DNA from: Candidatus Rokuibacteriota bacterium
Lineage (GTDB): Bacteria; Methylomirabilota; Methylomirabilia; Rokubacteriales; CSP1-6
Direction of reading: 5' to 3'
Assembly (NCBI GenBank): GCA_016188005.1
Contig: JACPIQ010000097.1
Span: forward strand, 18,358 to 82,357
Length of the DNA: 64,000 nt
Below are positions 17,530 to 25,913 of this stretch, one piece after another (positions within the stretch are counted from its first letter, which is position 1; each line of letters begins with the position of its first letter). The position numbers and the translations under genes are program-made. The notes under the pieces were generated by a model, which worked only from the letters and a program-made list of their open reading frames with translations, was not told the DNA's origin and did not search any database.

Positions 17530-18002
17530 TCGGCCGCCCGCGCCGCCGCCCAGCCCACCGCCCGGACGATATTCTGATACCCCGTGCACATGCACAGGTT
17601 CCCCGAGAGCGCCCGGCGGATCTGGGTCTCGGTCGGAGCGGGAACCTGTTCAAGGAGGTGGACCACCGTCAGGACCATCCCCGGCGTGCAGAAGCCGCAC
17701 TGCAGCCCGTGGCACTCCCAGAACGCTTCCTGGACCGGATGGAGGCGCTCCCCGTCAGCCAGTCCCTCGATCGTCGTGACCTGGGCGCCGGAAGCCTGCA
17801 CAGCGAGCATGAGGCAGCTCCGGACCGGGCGCCCGTCGAGGAGGACGGTGCAGGCGCCGCAGGCGCCCTGCTCGCACCCGACATGGCATCCTGTCAGCCC
17901 CCATTCCTCCCGCAGGCAGTCCGCCAAACTCATCCGCGCCGGGACCTGGGCAGTCCGGGGCTCGCCGTTCACCGTGACGGACACGACGTACCGGCTAGCC
18001 AT
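17526..18002 (-). CDS. [2Fe-2S] small subunit of the molybdenum hydroxylase (CoxS-like)
   Basis: 158 aa electron-transfer subunit. The plant-ferredoxin-type cluster uses C39, C43, C48 and C51 (CHVGCEQGACGAC) with C63 nearby. The all-helical second cluster uses C102-x2-C105 (CGFCTPGM) and C137-x-C139 (CMCTGYQNI). All eight cluster cysteines of the family are present. The gene overlaps the FAD subunit upstream by 8 bp and the large subunit downstream by 4 bp, so the three are translationally coupled in M-S-L order, as in many aerobic-type hydroxylases. Confidence 0.96.
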   Translation of the reverse strand: MASRYVVSVTVNGEPRTAQVPARMSLADCLREEWGLTGCHVGCEQGACGACTVLLDGRPVRSCLMLAVQASGAQVTTIEGLADGERLHPVQEAFWECHGLQCGFCTPGMVLTVVHLLEQVPAPTETQIRRALSGNLCMCTGYQNIVRAVGWAAARAAE

Positions 18003-18879
18003 GTGTCGCGTGTCCCCCGGCCCTGGCCGCCGCCGTCGCGAGGGCGCGCGAGGTCAGGGTCCGCATGAGGTCCCGACGGTACGCGGCGGACCCATGCACG
18101 TCGGATCGGACGTCGATGCCCGCGTCCGCCAGGGCCGCGGCCTCGCCGAAGGCTCGCGTGTCCGGCGTCCGGCCGAGAAGGCTTGCCTCCGTGGCCGAGG
18201 CCCGGTGACACCGGTCCGCGCCCCCGATGACCACCACCCGGGTTGGCTCCGCGATCCGGCCGTTGTCCACCGCGAGGGCCACCACGGCTCCCGCGAGGGC
18301 GAAGTCGCCGGCGCGGCGGGCGAACTCCATGCAGGCCCACCCCCACGCCGGGGACCATGGGGGCAGGACGATCTCGCTCAAGATCTCACCGGGAGCGAGA
18401 TCGGTCGTCATCGGGCCCAGGAAGAAGTCCGCGGCCTTGACGGTCCGGCCTCCGCGCGTCCCGGCCAATCCGAGGACGGCGTCGAGGGCAATGGCCACGG
18501 CGGGAAGCTCAGCGGCCGGGTCGGCATGGGCCAGACTCCCCCCCACCGTGCCCCGGAAGCGGATGGCCGGATGACCGATCAGAGACAAGGCCTCCGCGAG
18601 AAGCGGAGCCCGCGCAAGGACGAGCGGGGACGCCTCGGCGTCGGCCTGCCGCGTCATGCTGCCGATCGCCAACCCCTCCCCTTCTGGGCGAATCCCCGCC
18701 AGGGCATCGATGCGGTTCAGGTCGACCACGAGCCTCGGACGGAGAAGCCGGAAGTTCAGCAGAGGGATGAGGCTCTGGCCGCCGGCCAGAACCTTGGCGT
18801 CCTCGCCGGCCTGAGCCAGAAGATGCAGGGCTTCCACGACGGTGGTGGGGGCGGCGAAGTCGAACGGGGCGGGCTTCAT
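17995..18879 (-). CDS. FAD-binding medium subunit of the molybdenum hydroxylase (CoxM-like)
   Basis: 294 aa. The FAD-binding motifs are AGGQSLIPLLNFRLLRP (about 32-48) and TVGGSLAHADPAAELP (about 111-126), followed by a CO_deh_flav_C domain. The subunit passes electrons from the iron-sulphur clusters to the acceptor. Its ATG overlaps the stop of the ACMSD-like gene (ATGA), and its 3' end overlaps coxS. No 4-hydroxybenzoyl-CoA-reductase-type extra [4Fe-4S] insert is visible, which argues for an ordinary aerobic-type hydroxylase. Confidence 0.94.
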   Translation of the reverse strand: MKPAPFDFAAPTTVVEALHLLAQAGEDAKVLAGGQSLIPLLNFRLLRPRLVVDLNRIDALAGIRPEGEGLAIGSMTRQADAEASPLVLARAPLLAEALSLIGHPAIRFRGTVGGSLAHADPAAELPAVAIALDAVLGLAGTRGGRTVKAADFFLGPMTTDLAPGEILSEIVLPPWSPAWGWACMEFARRAGDFALAGAVVALAVDNGRIAEPTRVVVIGGADRCHRASATEASLLGRTPDTRAFGEAAALADAGIDVRSDVHGSAAYRRDLMRTLTSRALATAAARAGGHATHG

Positions 18880-19889
18880 GGCCCGGCGGGAGGGGTTCCG
18901 CCAAAGAGCGTGAGCGCCGTCGCCCCGAGGATCGCGACCTCCGCGGATTCCGTCAAGCGAGCGGCCCTGACCGAGGCGACCGGGTCCGGATCGCCGACGT
19001 CGAAGGGATAGTCACTCCCCAGCATGATTCGATCGGCACCAGTCACCTCTGCGAGGTACCTGAGCGGCAGCGCCCAGTGGGTGATGGTGTCGTAATAGAA
19101 CCAGCGGAGCGCGTCGATGGGGCCGAGGCCTCTGGCCCCCGCCTCGAGCCGGTGCCCCCGCTCCAGGCGGCCGGCCTGATACGGGAAGAAGCCGCCGGCA
19201 TGGACCAGCATCACCCGGAGCTCCGGGAACCGATCGGCCACGCCCCCGAACACCATCGCTCCGGCGGCCAGCGTGGTGTCGAACGGATAGCCGAGCAGCC
19301 GGAGGAACCCGTGCGGGCCGAGGCGATCCTCGCCGGCCACATGCCATGGGTGCAGGATGATCGGCACTCGGAGTGCCGCCGCCGCAGCCCAGAAGGGGTC
19401 GAGGCCCGGTCGGTCGAGAGGCGAGCCCATGACGTTGGTGCCTATCTGGACTGCGCGCAAGCCAAGACCGCCGATGGCGTGTTCCAGCTCGGCGGCCGCT
19501 CGTGTTCCGTCCTGAAGGGGGACGGTGGCCACGCCCAGGAAGCTCCCCGACCCGTCCGCGTGGAGCGCTTCAGCGAGGCTCTCATTCAGCAGCCGACTCC
19601 AGCGCTGGCCTTCCTCCGGGGGAAGGGAGTAACCAACAAGGTCCATCCAGGGAGCCAGGATCTCTTGGTCCACGCCCGTCGCGGTCATGGTGTGGCGTCG
19701 CGCGGCAAGGTCAAGGAGCCTGGGCAGGACCGGGCGCGTGGAGCCCAGATCCGGGAAGCGGACCCGCTTCCGGCCCCCCTCCAGCTCCTCCACACCCGCA
19801 CCGTAGCGGTCCGGATGGCGGGCGAGCTCCTCGAGGACCCGCGGAGGAACGAAGTGCGCATGCGCGTCCACCGTCCGGGGAGTCGTCAT
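18876..19889 (-). CDS. Amidohydrolase-2 / ACMSD-like metal-dependent decarboxylase or hydrolase
   Basis: 337 aa TIM-barrel enzyme of the aminocarboxymuconate-semialdehyde decarboxylase superfamily. Metal-ligand motifs are VDAHAHFVPP (HxH, residues 9-11), ILHPWHVAGED, LVHAGGFFPYQAGRLERGH and GSDYPFD near 290. These match non-oxidative decarboxylases and ring-opening hydrolases such as ACMSD, gamma-resorcylate decarboxylase and 2-pyrone-4,6-dicarboxylate lactonase. It is translationally coupled to the hydroxylase subunits, so a subsequent step on the same cyclic acid is likely. The precise reaction is not predictable. Confidence 0.87.
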   Translation of the reverse strand: MTTPRTVDAHAHFVPPRVLEELARHPDRYGAGVEELEGGRKRVRFPDLGSTRPVLPRLLDLAARRHTMTATGVDQEILAPWMDLVGYSLPPEEGQRWSRLLNESLAEALHADGSGSFLGVATVPLQDGTRAAAELEHAIGGLGLRAVQIGTNVMGSPLDRPGLDPFWAAAAALRVPIILHPWHVAGEDRLGPHGFLRLLGYPFDTTLAAGAMVFGGVADRFPELRVMLVHAGGFFPYQAGRLERGHRLEAGARGLGPIDALRWFYYDTITHWALPLRYLAEVTGADRIMLGSDYPFDVGDPDPVASVRAARLTESAEVAILGATALTLFGGTPPAGP

Positions 19890-19893
19890 GGGC

Positions 19894-20673
19894 CTACAGG
19901 AAGATCGATCCGCCGTCGACGACGAGGGTCTGTCCCGTCACGAAGGCGCTGTCGGCCGATGCCAGATACACCACGGCACCCTCCACGTCCTCCGCGGTCT
20001 GGTCCCGCCTGAAGCACCGGCTCTGGACCACGGGAGCGCTGAGGGCGCCAGCCAGCGTCGGATTCTGCCGCACCGTCTCGCTGAGGACGAAGCCCGGCGC
20101 GACCGCATTGACCGCGATCCCGTAGTCGCCCACTTCCCGGGCGAGCGCACGGGTGAGGGCGATCACGGCGCCCTTCGACGCCACGTAGTGGAGAAAGAGC
20201 GGCGAACCCTTCATCACGATGGCCGACGCGACGTTGATGATTCGCCCGGACCGCTGGGCCTTCATCGTGGGCACGACCGCCTGACAGCAGAAGAAGACCC
20301 CCTTGACGTTCACCGCCATGATGCGATCCCACTCGGTCTCGCTCAGCGCCTCGAACGGGGTCGGCTGGAGTGGCGCGAAGATGCCGGCATTGTTCACGAG
20401 GATGTCGATCCGCCCGAAATGATCGACGGCGGTCCGGGCCATCGCGCGGACCATCGGCTCCTGGGTCACGTCCACGGAGACACCGAGCGCCTCGCCACCC
20501 GCGGCCTCGATCTCCCGGACCGTCGGGGCGGGATCGACGATGTCCGCGACGACGACCCGAGCCCCTTCGGCCGCAAGACGACGGCTGTAGGCTCGCCCGA
20601 TGCCCACAGCGCCCCCCGTCACGACGGCCACCCGCTCCGTGAGTCTCACCGGCCCCCCCGCGGTCAGGGTCAC
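19894..20673 (-). CDS. Short-chain dehydrogenase/reductase (classical SDR)
   Basis: 259 aa NAD(P)-dependent oxidoreductase. Cofactor motif TGGAVGIG (19-26), NNAG (94-97), catalytic Ser150, Tyr163 and Lys167 (YVASK), and a C-terminal VTGQTLVVDGGS typical of the FabG-like group. Asp44 after the second strand (VVADIVD) suggests NAD+ preference. The GTG start overlaps the ABC binding-protein stop (GTGA), placing it between uptake and hydroxylase genes. It probably oxidises an alcohol or dihydrodiol intermediate. Confidence 0.92.
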   Translation of the reverse strand: MTLTAGGPVRLTERVAVVTGGAVGIGRAYSRRLAAEGARVVVADIVDPAPTVREIEAAGGEALGVSVDVTQEPMVRAMARTAVDHFGRIDILVNNAGIFAPLQPTPFEALSETEWDRIMAVNVKGVFFCCQAVVPTMKAQRSGRIINVASAIVMKGSPLFLHYVASKGAVIALTRALAREVGDYGIAVNAVAPGFVLSETVRQNPTLAGALSAPVVQSRCFRRDQTAEDVEGAVVYLASADSAFVTGQTLVVDGGSIFL

Positions 20674-21701
20674 TTCTTCGCGGCGTTCAGGTAGCTCATG
20701 TCCACGATCGATTCGAGGGGGATGACCTGCTTCTGGGAGCGCACCATGACAAAGTGCTTCTGGGTGTCCAGGAGATCGTCCAGCGCCAGCCTGTCGGTGA
20801 TCTCCACCTCCTGGAGCAGCTCCAGCGCGAGATCCGACGGCACATCGCTGAACTTCTTGACGAAGGACAGGTACTCCTCCGTGTGCTTGCCCTGCTGGAC
20901 CTCCCGCGCGTACTGCTGCGCGCGCAGGTAAACCCGGAGAAAGCGCACCACGGCCTCCCGGTTGGCGGCGAGAAAGGCCTGGGGGCCCGCCAGGGCGCGC
21001 ACCTGGATCTCCGGGACGAAGTCCGTCTCCTTCACGAGCTCGACGGCCAGCCCCTTCTTCACCGCCAGCTTCACCCAGCGCGTCCGCATCCGTGCGCCGT
21101 CCACGTCCTTCTGCTCCAGGGCGCGCAGGATGTCCGCCTCGTTGGCGACCCGCACCCAGTTGATGTGCCGGAAGCTCTCCCCGAAGACCTTGTGCCCGAT
21201 GGGGAAGGGGCTGATCTGCCCCTTGGGCGGCACGGGAGCGAAATCGGCCAGCTTTCGCCCTTCGAGGTCCTTCACCGACTTGACCGCGCCACTGTCATAC
21301 AGGTCCTTGCGGACCACGTACCCTCGCACGTTCCGGGCAGGCTCGTTCCCCCGAGCCGCCACCGCGAGGGCCGAGCCAGCGACGATCCGGAAGCTCGCCC
21401 CCTCGATGATCATGTTCCAGAAGTTCGGGGGCAGGTAGCCGTCCAGGAGGTCGATGTTGCCGGACGCCAGGAGGATCGGGTACTGCATGAAGTTGCGCAC
21501 CTCGGTGACCTCCACCTCGACGCCTTCCTGGGCGAACCACCCCTTTCCCTCCGCGATGATCAGCGGCTCCGACCGGCCGCCGACGCGGATCTTGGCCGGG
21601 CCTGCGGCCAGTGACTCGCCCACCAACCCCGCGGACACCAGCAGGAGGGCGCCCACCGCCGCGCGCGCCAGCGGCATACCCCGATTGGCCGGAACTTTCA
21701 T
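20670..21701 (-). CDS. ABC transporter substrate-binding protein, NMT1/SsuA/TauA type
   Basis: 343 aa periplasmic protein with a signal peptide (LARAAVGALLLVSAGLVGES, cleavage near SLAAGPAK). The NMT1-type fold begins IRVGGRSEPLIIAEGKGWFAQEGV and continues FMQYPILLASGNIDLL. The ATG at 21701 has AAAGGAGAA upstream; the reading frame extends further but not as plausible protein. The family imports sulphonates, nitrate, thiamine precursors, riboflavin or aromatic acids such as phthalate. The catabolic genes downstream make an aromatic or cyclic carboxylate the best guess. Confidence 0.9.
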   Translation of the reverse strand: MKVPANRGMPLARAAVGALLLVSAGLVGESLAAGPAKIRVGGRSEPLIIAEGKGWFAQEGVEVEVTEVRNFMQYPILLASGNIDLLDGYLPPNFWNMIIEGASFRIVAGSALAVAARGNEPARNVRGYVVRKDLYDSGAVKSVKDLEGRKLADFAPVPPKGQISPFPIGHKVFGESFRHINWVRVANEADILRALEQKDVDGARMRTRWVKLAVKKGLAVELVKETDFVPEIQVRALAGPQAFLAANREAVVRFLRVYLRAQQYAREVQQGKHTEEYLSFVKKFSDVPSDLALELLQEVEITDRLALDDLLDTQKHFVMVRSQKQVIPLESIVDMSYLNAAKK

Positions 21702-21730
21702 GTCCGTTCTCCTTTCCCCGTGGACCGGGG

Positions 21731-22558
21731 CTACTTCTCCGGGTTCCAGGGAAGCGCCCAGCGCTCGAGAACGTCGAGCGCCTTGAAGACGACGATCCCG
21801 AAGATCCCGATGGCCATCAGATTGGCGTAGAGAAGGTCGGTCTTGAAGAACTCCGTCGCCCAGGCGAGGAGGTATCCGACGCCGCTCTGCGCGATGTACA
21901 TCTCGACGGCCACCACCACGATCAGCGACACCGCCGCCCCCATCCGGAGCCCCCCGAAGATGATGGGCAGCGCGCCCGGAAGAACGACCTTGGTGGTGAC
22001 CTGGAAGCGGTTCGCCCCGAGGTTTCGCGCGGCACGGATGAGAATCGGGTCCACCGCCAGGATCCCGGTGATCGTGTTCAGGAGCACCGGGTACATGGCG
22101 CTGGCGACGATCGACGCCACGATGGGCGCATTGCCGATACCGAAGATCACGAGGAATAACGAGAGCAGCGCGATCTTGGGGAGTGGGTACGTCGCGGCGA
22201 TCAACGGGCTGAAGAAGAGCCGGAGCGGCGCGGACAGGCCGATGGCGAGCCCGAAGGCCACCGCCCCTCCCGCGCCGATGACGTACCCAAGGAGCATGCG
22301 GCCGACCGTGATCTTGAAGTGCGACAAGAGCTCGCCCGTCACCAGGATCTCCCAGAACTTCCACAGCACGGAGGAGAAGGCGGGGAGGAACAGGGCCTTG
22401 ACGATTCCGAGGCGGACGATCAGCTCCCACACGGCCACGGTGACGAGGAGCGGCATCACGCTGAGCGCCACGCGCCTGAGCGCTCCGGCGTCGCCAGGCG
22501 ACCGCCCCCCGATGACAGGCGCCGCCACGCGTGCGCGCTGGCCAGTCACGGATGTCAT
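21731..22558 (-). CDS. ABC transporter permease, SsuC/TauC type
   Basis: 275 aa inner-membrane protein with about six helices. The EAA loop is recognisable (ILIRAARNLGANRFQVTTKVVLPGALPIIFGGLRMG). The ATG at 22558 overlaps the ATPase stop (ATGA). With the ATPase upstream and binding protein 29 bp downstream it forms a complete importer. Confidence 0.93.
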   Translation of the reverse strand: MTSVTGQRARVAAPVIGGRSPGDAGALRRVALSVMPLLVTVAVWELIVRLGIVKALFLPAFSSVLWKFWEILVTGELLSHFKITVGRMLLGYVIGAGGAVAFGLAIGLSAPLRLFFSPLIAATYPLPKIALLSLFLVIFGIGNAPIVASIVASAMYPVLLNTITGILAVDPILIRAARNLGANRFQVTTKVVLPGALPIIFGGLRMGAAVSLIVVVAVEMYIAQSGVGYLLAWATEFFKTDLLYANLMAIGIFGIVVFKALDVLERWALPWNPEK

Positions 22559-23328
22559 GGCGTGGCCTGGAGGCCGGGGAATTCCGCCTGGATCTCCCGC
22601 CACGCCTGATCGGTCGCGTCGTGGAAGTCCGGGTGGGTGAGCATCTCGAGCGAGCGCGGCCGCGGAAGCTTCACACGAATCGTCTTCTTCACGCGTCCGG
22701 GCCGGGCGGTCATGATGGCGACCCGATCGCCCAGAAGCACCGCTTCATCGATGCTGTGGGTCACATAGACGACGGTCTTCCTGTATCGGTCCCAGATGCG
22801 GAGGAGCTCGACCTGCATGAGGGCCCGCGTCTGCGCATCCAGCGCCGCCAGCGGCTCGTCCATGAGCAGGATCTCGGGATCGTTGCAGAGGCCGCGGGCG
22901 AGGGCGACGCGCTGCTTCATGCCCCCGGAGAGCTCGTGCGGGTAGGCATCCTCGAACCCGGCCAGCCCCACCGCCTCGATCAGCTGGCGGGCACGATCCA
23001 GCCGTTCGTTCCGGGGGGCCCCACGCACCTCGGGCCCGAAGATGATGTTGCCGAGCACCGTGCGCCAGGGGAAGAGCGCATACCCTTGCCAGACCATCGT
23101 GTTGAGGGGCGCCGAGTTCCGCCGAGCGCCCTCGAACTCGACCTGTCCCGACGACGGCGCCTCCATGCCGCCGATGATGAGCAGGAGGGTGGACTTCCCG
23201 CACCCCGACGGCCCCAGGATCGTCAGGAACTCACCGTCCTCGACGTCCAAAGACACATCGGCGAGGGCCTCGACCTGCCGCCCTCGCGCCCAGTAGGTTT
23301 TTGCCAGATCCCGGATGCCGATGCGCAT
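22555..23328 (-). CDS. ABC transporter ATP-binding protein, SsuB/TauB type
   Basis: 257 aa. Walker A GPSGCGKST (39-47), Q-loop WQGYALFPW, signature LSGGMKQR (133-140), Walker B ILLMDEP with Asp157-Glu158, D-loop AALD and switch His191. All catalytic elements are intact. It is the first structural gene after the GntR regulator (24 bp gap) and energises the NMT1-type importer. Confidence 0.96.
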   Translation of the reverse strand: MRIGIRDLAKTYWARGRQVEALADVSLDVEDGEFLTILGPSGCGKSTLLLIIGGMEAPSSGQVEFEGARRNSAPLNTMVWQGYALFPWRTVLGNIIFGPEVRGAPRNERLDRARQLIEAVGLAGFEDAYPHELSGGMKQRVALARGLCNDPEILLMDEPLAALDAQTRALMQVELLRIWDRYRKTVVYVTHSIDEAVLLGDRVAIMTARPGRVKKTIRVKLPRPRSLEMLTHPDFHDATDQAWREIQAEFPGLQATP

Positions 23329-23352
23329 GGTCCGCGGGTCGTCTCGCAGCGG

Positions 23353-24060
23353 TCAGACCGTCCCCTTGCTCTTGGCTTCGAGCGCCCGCTGGATGTCGAT
23401 GATGTGGCGCCGCATCGTGCTCGCGGCGAGCGACGAGTCGTGCATCCCGAGGGCACGCAGGAGGGCCCGATGATGGTTCAGCGTTCGCCGGACGACGGTC
23501 ACGGGGAGCGTCGTCTGCAGGGCGTTGACCTCGAGCGTGTCCACCACGGACTCGACACAGAGGGCGATGAACTGGTTGCCGGTGAAGCCCGCCAGCAGCT
23601 TGTGGAACTCGAGGTTCGACAGCCGCGCCTCCTTCCCGCTTCCGAGCAGCGCTTTGGCCGCCTCCACGTTCTCCTCGAGCTTCGCCAGCTGATCCCGGGC
23701 AATGCTCCGAGCCACCAGCCGGGCGATCTCGGGCTCCAGCATCAGGCGGGCCTGCGTGAGCTCGTGGACGGTCGTCCGGCCCAGGCGAAGCATCGTCGAG
23801 AGAGACTCCGTCACCGGTCGCGCATCCGGTCTCGCGACGACCGCGCCTCCGCCAGCCCCGGCGCGGATTCCCAGAAGTCCGGCGATCTCCAGGGAGTGGA
23901 GGGCCTCGCGCACGACGAGCGGGCTCGCTCCGAAGGTCTCCGCCAGCTCCCGCTCGGACGGCAGGCGCGCCCCCGAGGAGAGCTTGCCCGAGAGGATCGC
24001 CTCGCGGACTTGCCCGGCGATCTCCTGGGCCAGCCGTCGGCCGCGGACCGATGTAAACAC
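23353..24060 (-). CDS. GntR-family regulator, FadR/FCD subfamily
   Basis: 235 aa. The winged HTH is at about 8-75 (LSSGARLPSERELAETFGASPLVVREALHSLEIAGLL), then an all-helical FCD ligand domain with the metal-binding pattern EFHKLLAG and RRTLNHHRALLRAL / MRRHI. FCD regulators usually repress catabolic operons until an acid effector binds. The GTG start at 24060 lacks a Shine-Dalgarno and lies just downstream of a putative promoter. It heads the 11-gene transport and hydroxylase unit. Confidence 0.92.
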   Translation of the reverse strand: MFTSVRGRRLAQEIAGQVREAILSGKLSSGARLPSERELAETFGASPLVVREALHSLEIAGLLGIRAGAGGGAVVARPDARPVTESLSTMLRLGRTTVHELTQARLMLEPEIARLVARSIARDQLAKLEENVEAAKALLGSGKEARLSNLEFHKLLAGFTGNQFIALCVESVVDTLEVNALQTTLPVTVVRRTLNHHRALLRALGMHDSSLAASTMRRHIIDIQRALEAKSKGTV

Positions 24061-24065
24061 TATGC

Positions 24066-24099
24066 GTAACGTGTTATCCAGTTACTGGCTTTGTGACAA
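24066..24099 (-). promoter_or_regulatory. Candidate promoter and operator of the GntR-led catabolic operon
   Basis: On the minus strand TTGTCA (24094-24099) is followed after 17 nt by TAACAC (24071-24076), 10 nt before the GTG of the GntR gene. An inverted repeat GTAAC-N10-GTTAC (24066-24085) covers the -10. This layout fits an autoregulating GntR repressor. The region is less GC-rich than its surroundings. Confidence 0.42.
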
Positions 24100-24310
24100 T
24101 GGCGCATACGCCTCATCTTCATGGGAGACACGCCCCAGCGGCCTCGTGGCGGAGGGCGCAGGCGGCTTGCGCAGGGCCCCGCGGCGGAGGTAGACTGCGC
24201 GCGGCGGGCACGTGCGATCCGCCGGTTTCCGGCGCCCGTCCAGTCCCCCTCGCCCATCACATCCGGACGCGGCTCTCGATGCGAGCCTCAGCCCGGCGGA
24301 GGAGGCAGCA

Positions 24311-25900
24311 ATGCCCTCGACCCTGATCCCGCGGCTACTCGTGTTTGCGCTGCTCGTGTCCCTGGCGGCGCCCCCCGTCGCCGTGGCCCAGGACGCACGA
24401 TCCACCACCTTCAATGTCGCGCTCTTCGGCGAGCCGGACTTCCTGGATCCCCACGTGGCGACATCCGTGGGCTTCGTGCCAATTGACAATGCCTATGAGT
24501 CGCTGGTCTACACGGAGCGGGACACGACGAAGCTGGTGCCGCAGCTTGGCGAGTCGTGGACCGTCTCACCCGACGGGCGCGGGTTCACCTTCAAGATCCG
24601 CCGGGGAGTGAGGTTCCACGACGGCGCCACGCTCGACGCCGAGGCGGTGCGCGTCTCCTACGATCGCCTGCGACAGCTCAACAAGGGCCCGGCCTGGGTG
24701 CTGCGCCACGTGCAGTCCGTCGAGGTGAAGGATCCGTCCACGGTGGAGATCCGCACGGTTCCAGGCGGACCGCCCTTCCCGGAGTCCTTCTCGCTGATCC
24801 GCATCGTGAGCCCGAAGACGCTCACGGAGAAGGCCGTGGCGGGCGACCTGGCCCAGGATTTCCTGAACCGTCAGAGCGCGGGCACCGGGCCTTACCGCAT
24901 CCTCAACTGGCAGCGCTCGCAGCGGGTGCTCCTCCGCAAGTTCGACGGGTACTGGGGCGGCTGGAAACAGGCCAAGCACTTCACCGCGGTGAACATGCTG
25001 GTCATCCCGGAGGCCTCAACGCAACGGCTCATGCTCGAGAAGGGCGAGCTCGACATGGCGATGAAGTTCCCGACCGAGGCGCTGCCTGCCTTCCAGAAGA
25101 ACCCGGACGTCCAGGTGGTCCGTGGGCAGGGGCTCCGCGTGCTGTACCTCCGCCTGCAGAATGCGGCACCGCCCACCAGCGACCGGCGCGTGCGCCAAGC
25201 CATCAACTACGCTTTCGACGGGGCGAGCTTCCGCAAGGCGACGGAAGGCACCTACGACCCGCCCACGGGGCCGGCACCGGCGCTGTTCCTCGGCGACTGG
25301 TCGCCCAAGTTCCCCTACACCTACGACCCGGCGAAAGCCAGGACGCTGCTCCAGGGGGCGGGGTATGGCGAGGGCCGGAAGGCGAAGCTGATCGCCGATC
25401 TCCTGATTGCCACGCCGGACCAGCGCAAGGCGGCCGAGATTCTCCAGGCCGGGCTCGCCGCCACGGGGGCAGCCGAGCTCGAGATCCGCGAGAACGAGTG
25501 GCCGGTGATGCTCAAGTACAACAGCGAGTGGCAGAAGACCAGGGACCCGGCCACCGCGCACCATCTCTTCGGTCTGTTCACGCCGCCCCGCGTGCCGGAC
25601 GCATACGCCTACCTCTGGTACACGTACCACTCCAAGGCGATCGGCGCCTTTGCGCGAAATGTCATGAACTACGCGAATCCCAAGGTGGATGACCTCCTGG
25701 ACCGCGCCGCGGCCTCCACCAGGTCCCCGGAGAAGATCGCCCTCTACCGCCAGGCGACCCAGATCATCGTGGACGACGCGGCGGATCTCTTCGTGGGCAC
25801 CCAGACGAAGGTCTACGCGCTCCGCAAGAGCATCAAGGGCTTCTACGTCCACCCGCTCTGGTTCCCGACGGTGACGGTTTACCCCCTCCGCCGCGAGTAG
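24311..25900 (+). CDS. ABC transporter substrate-binding protein, family 5 (DppA/OppA-like)
   Basis: 529 aa with a Sec signal peptide (LIPRLLVFALLVSLAAPPVAVAQ). SBP_bac_5 motifs: LVPQLGESWTVSPDGRGF, IRRGVRFHDGATLDAEAVRVSYDRL, GTGPYRILNW, RVRQAINYAFDG. The ATG at 24311 is preceded by GGAGGAGGC. It begins a plus-strand unit with two permeases and an M24 peptidase, so peptides or peptide-like amides are likely ligands. Confidence 0.94.
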   Translation: MPSTLIPRLLVFALLVSLAAPPVAVAQDARSTTFNVALFGEPDFLDPHVATSVGFVPIDNAYESLVYTERDTTKLVPQLGESWTVSPDGRGFTFKIRRGVRFHDGATLDAEAVRVSYDRLRQLNKGPAWVLRHVQSVEVKDPSTVEIRTVPGGPPFPESFSLIRIVSPKTLTEKAVAGDLAQDFLNRQSAGTGPYRILNWQRSQRVLLRKFDGYWGGWKQAKHFTAVNMLVIPEASTQRLMLEKGELDMAMKFPTEALPAFQKNPDVQVVRGQGLRVLYLRLQNAAPPTSDRRVRQAINYAFDGASFRKATEGTYDPPTGPAPALFLGDWSPKFPYTYDPAKARTLLQGAGYGEGRKAKLIADLLIATPDQRKAAEILQAGLAATGAAELEIRENEWPVMLKYNSEWQKTRDPATAHHLFGLFTPPRVPDAYAYLWYTYHSKAIGAFARNVMNYANPKVDDLLDRAAASTRSPEKIALYRQATQIIVDDAADLFVGTQTKVYALRKSIKGFYVHPLWFPTVTVYPLRRE

Positions 25901-25913
25901 TCGCAGGCCGGGC

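Noticed and set aside
15088..18879. Aerobic carbon monoxide dehydrogenase (coxMSL)
   Set aside because: The large subunit lacks the AYxCSFR active-site loop; the genes are xanthine-dehydrogenase-family hydroxylase subunits.
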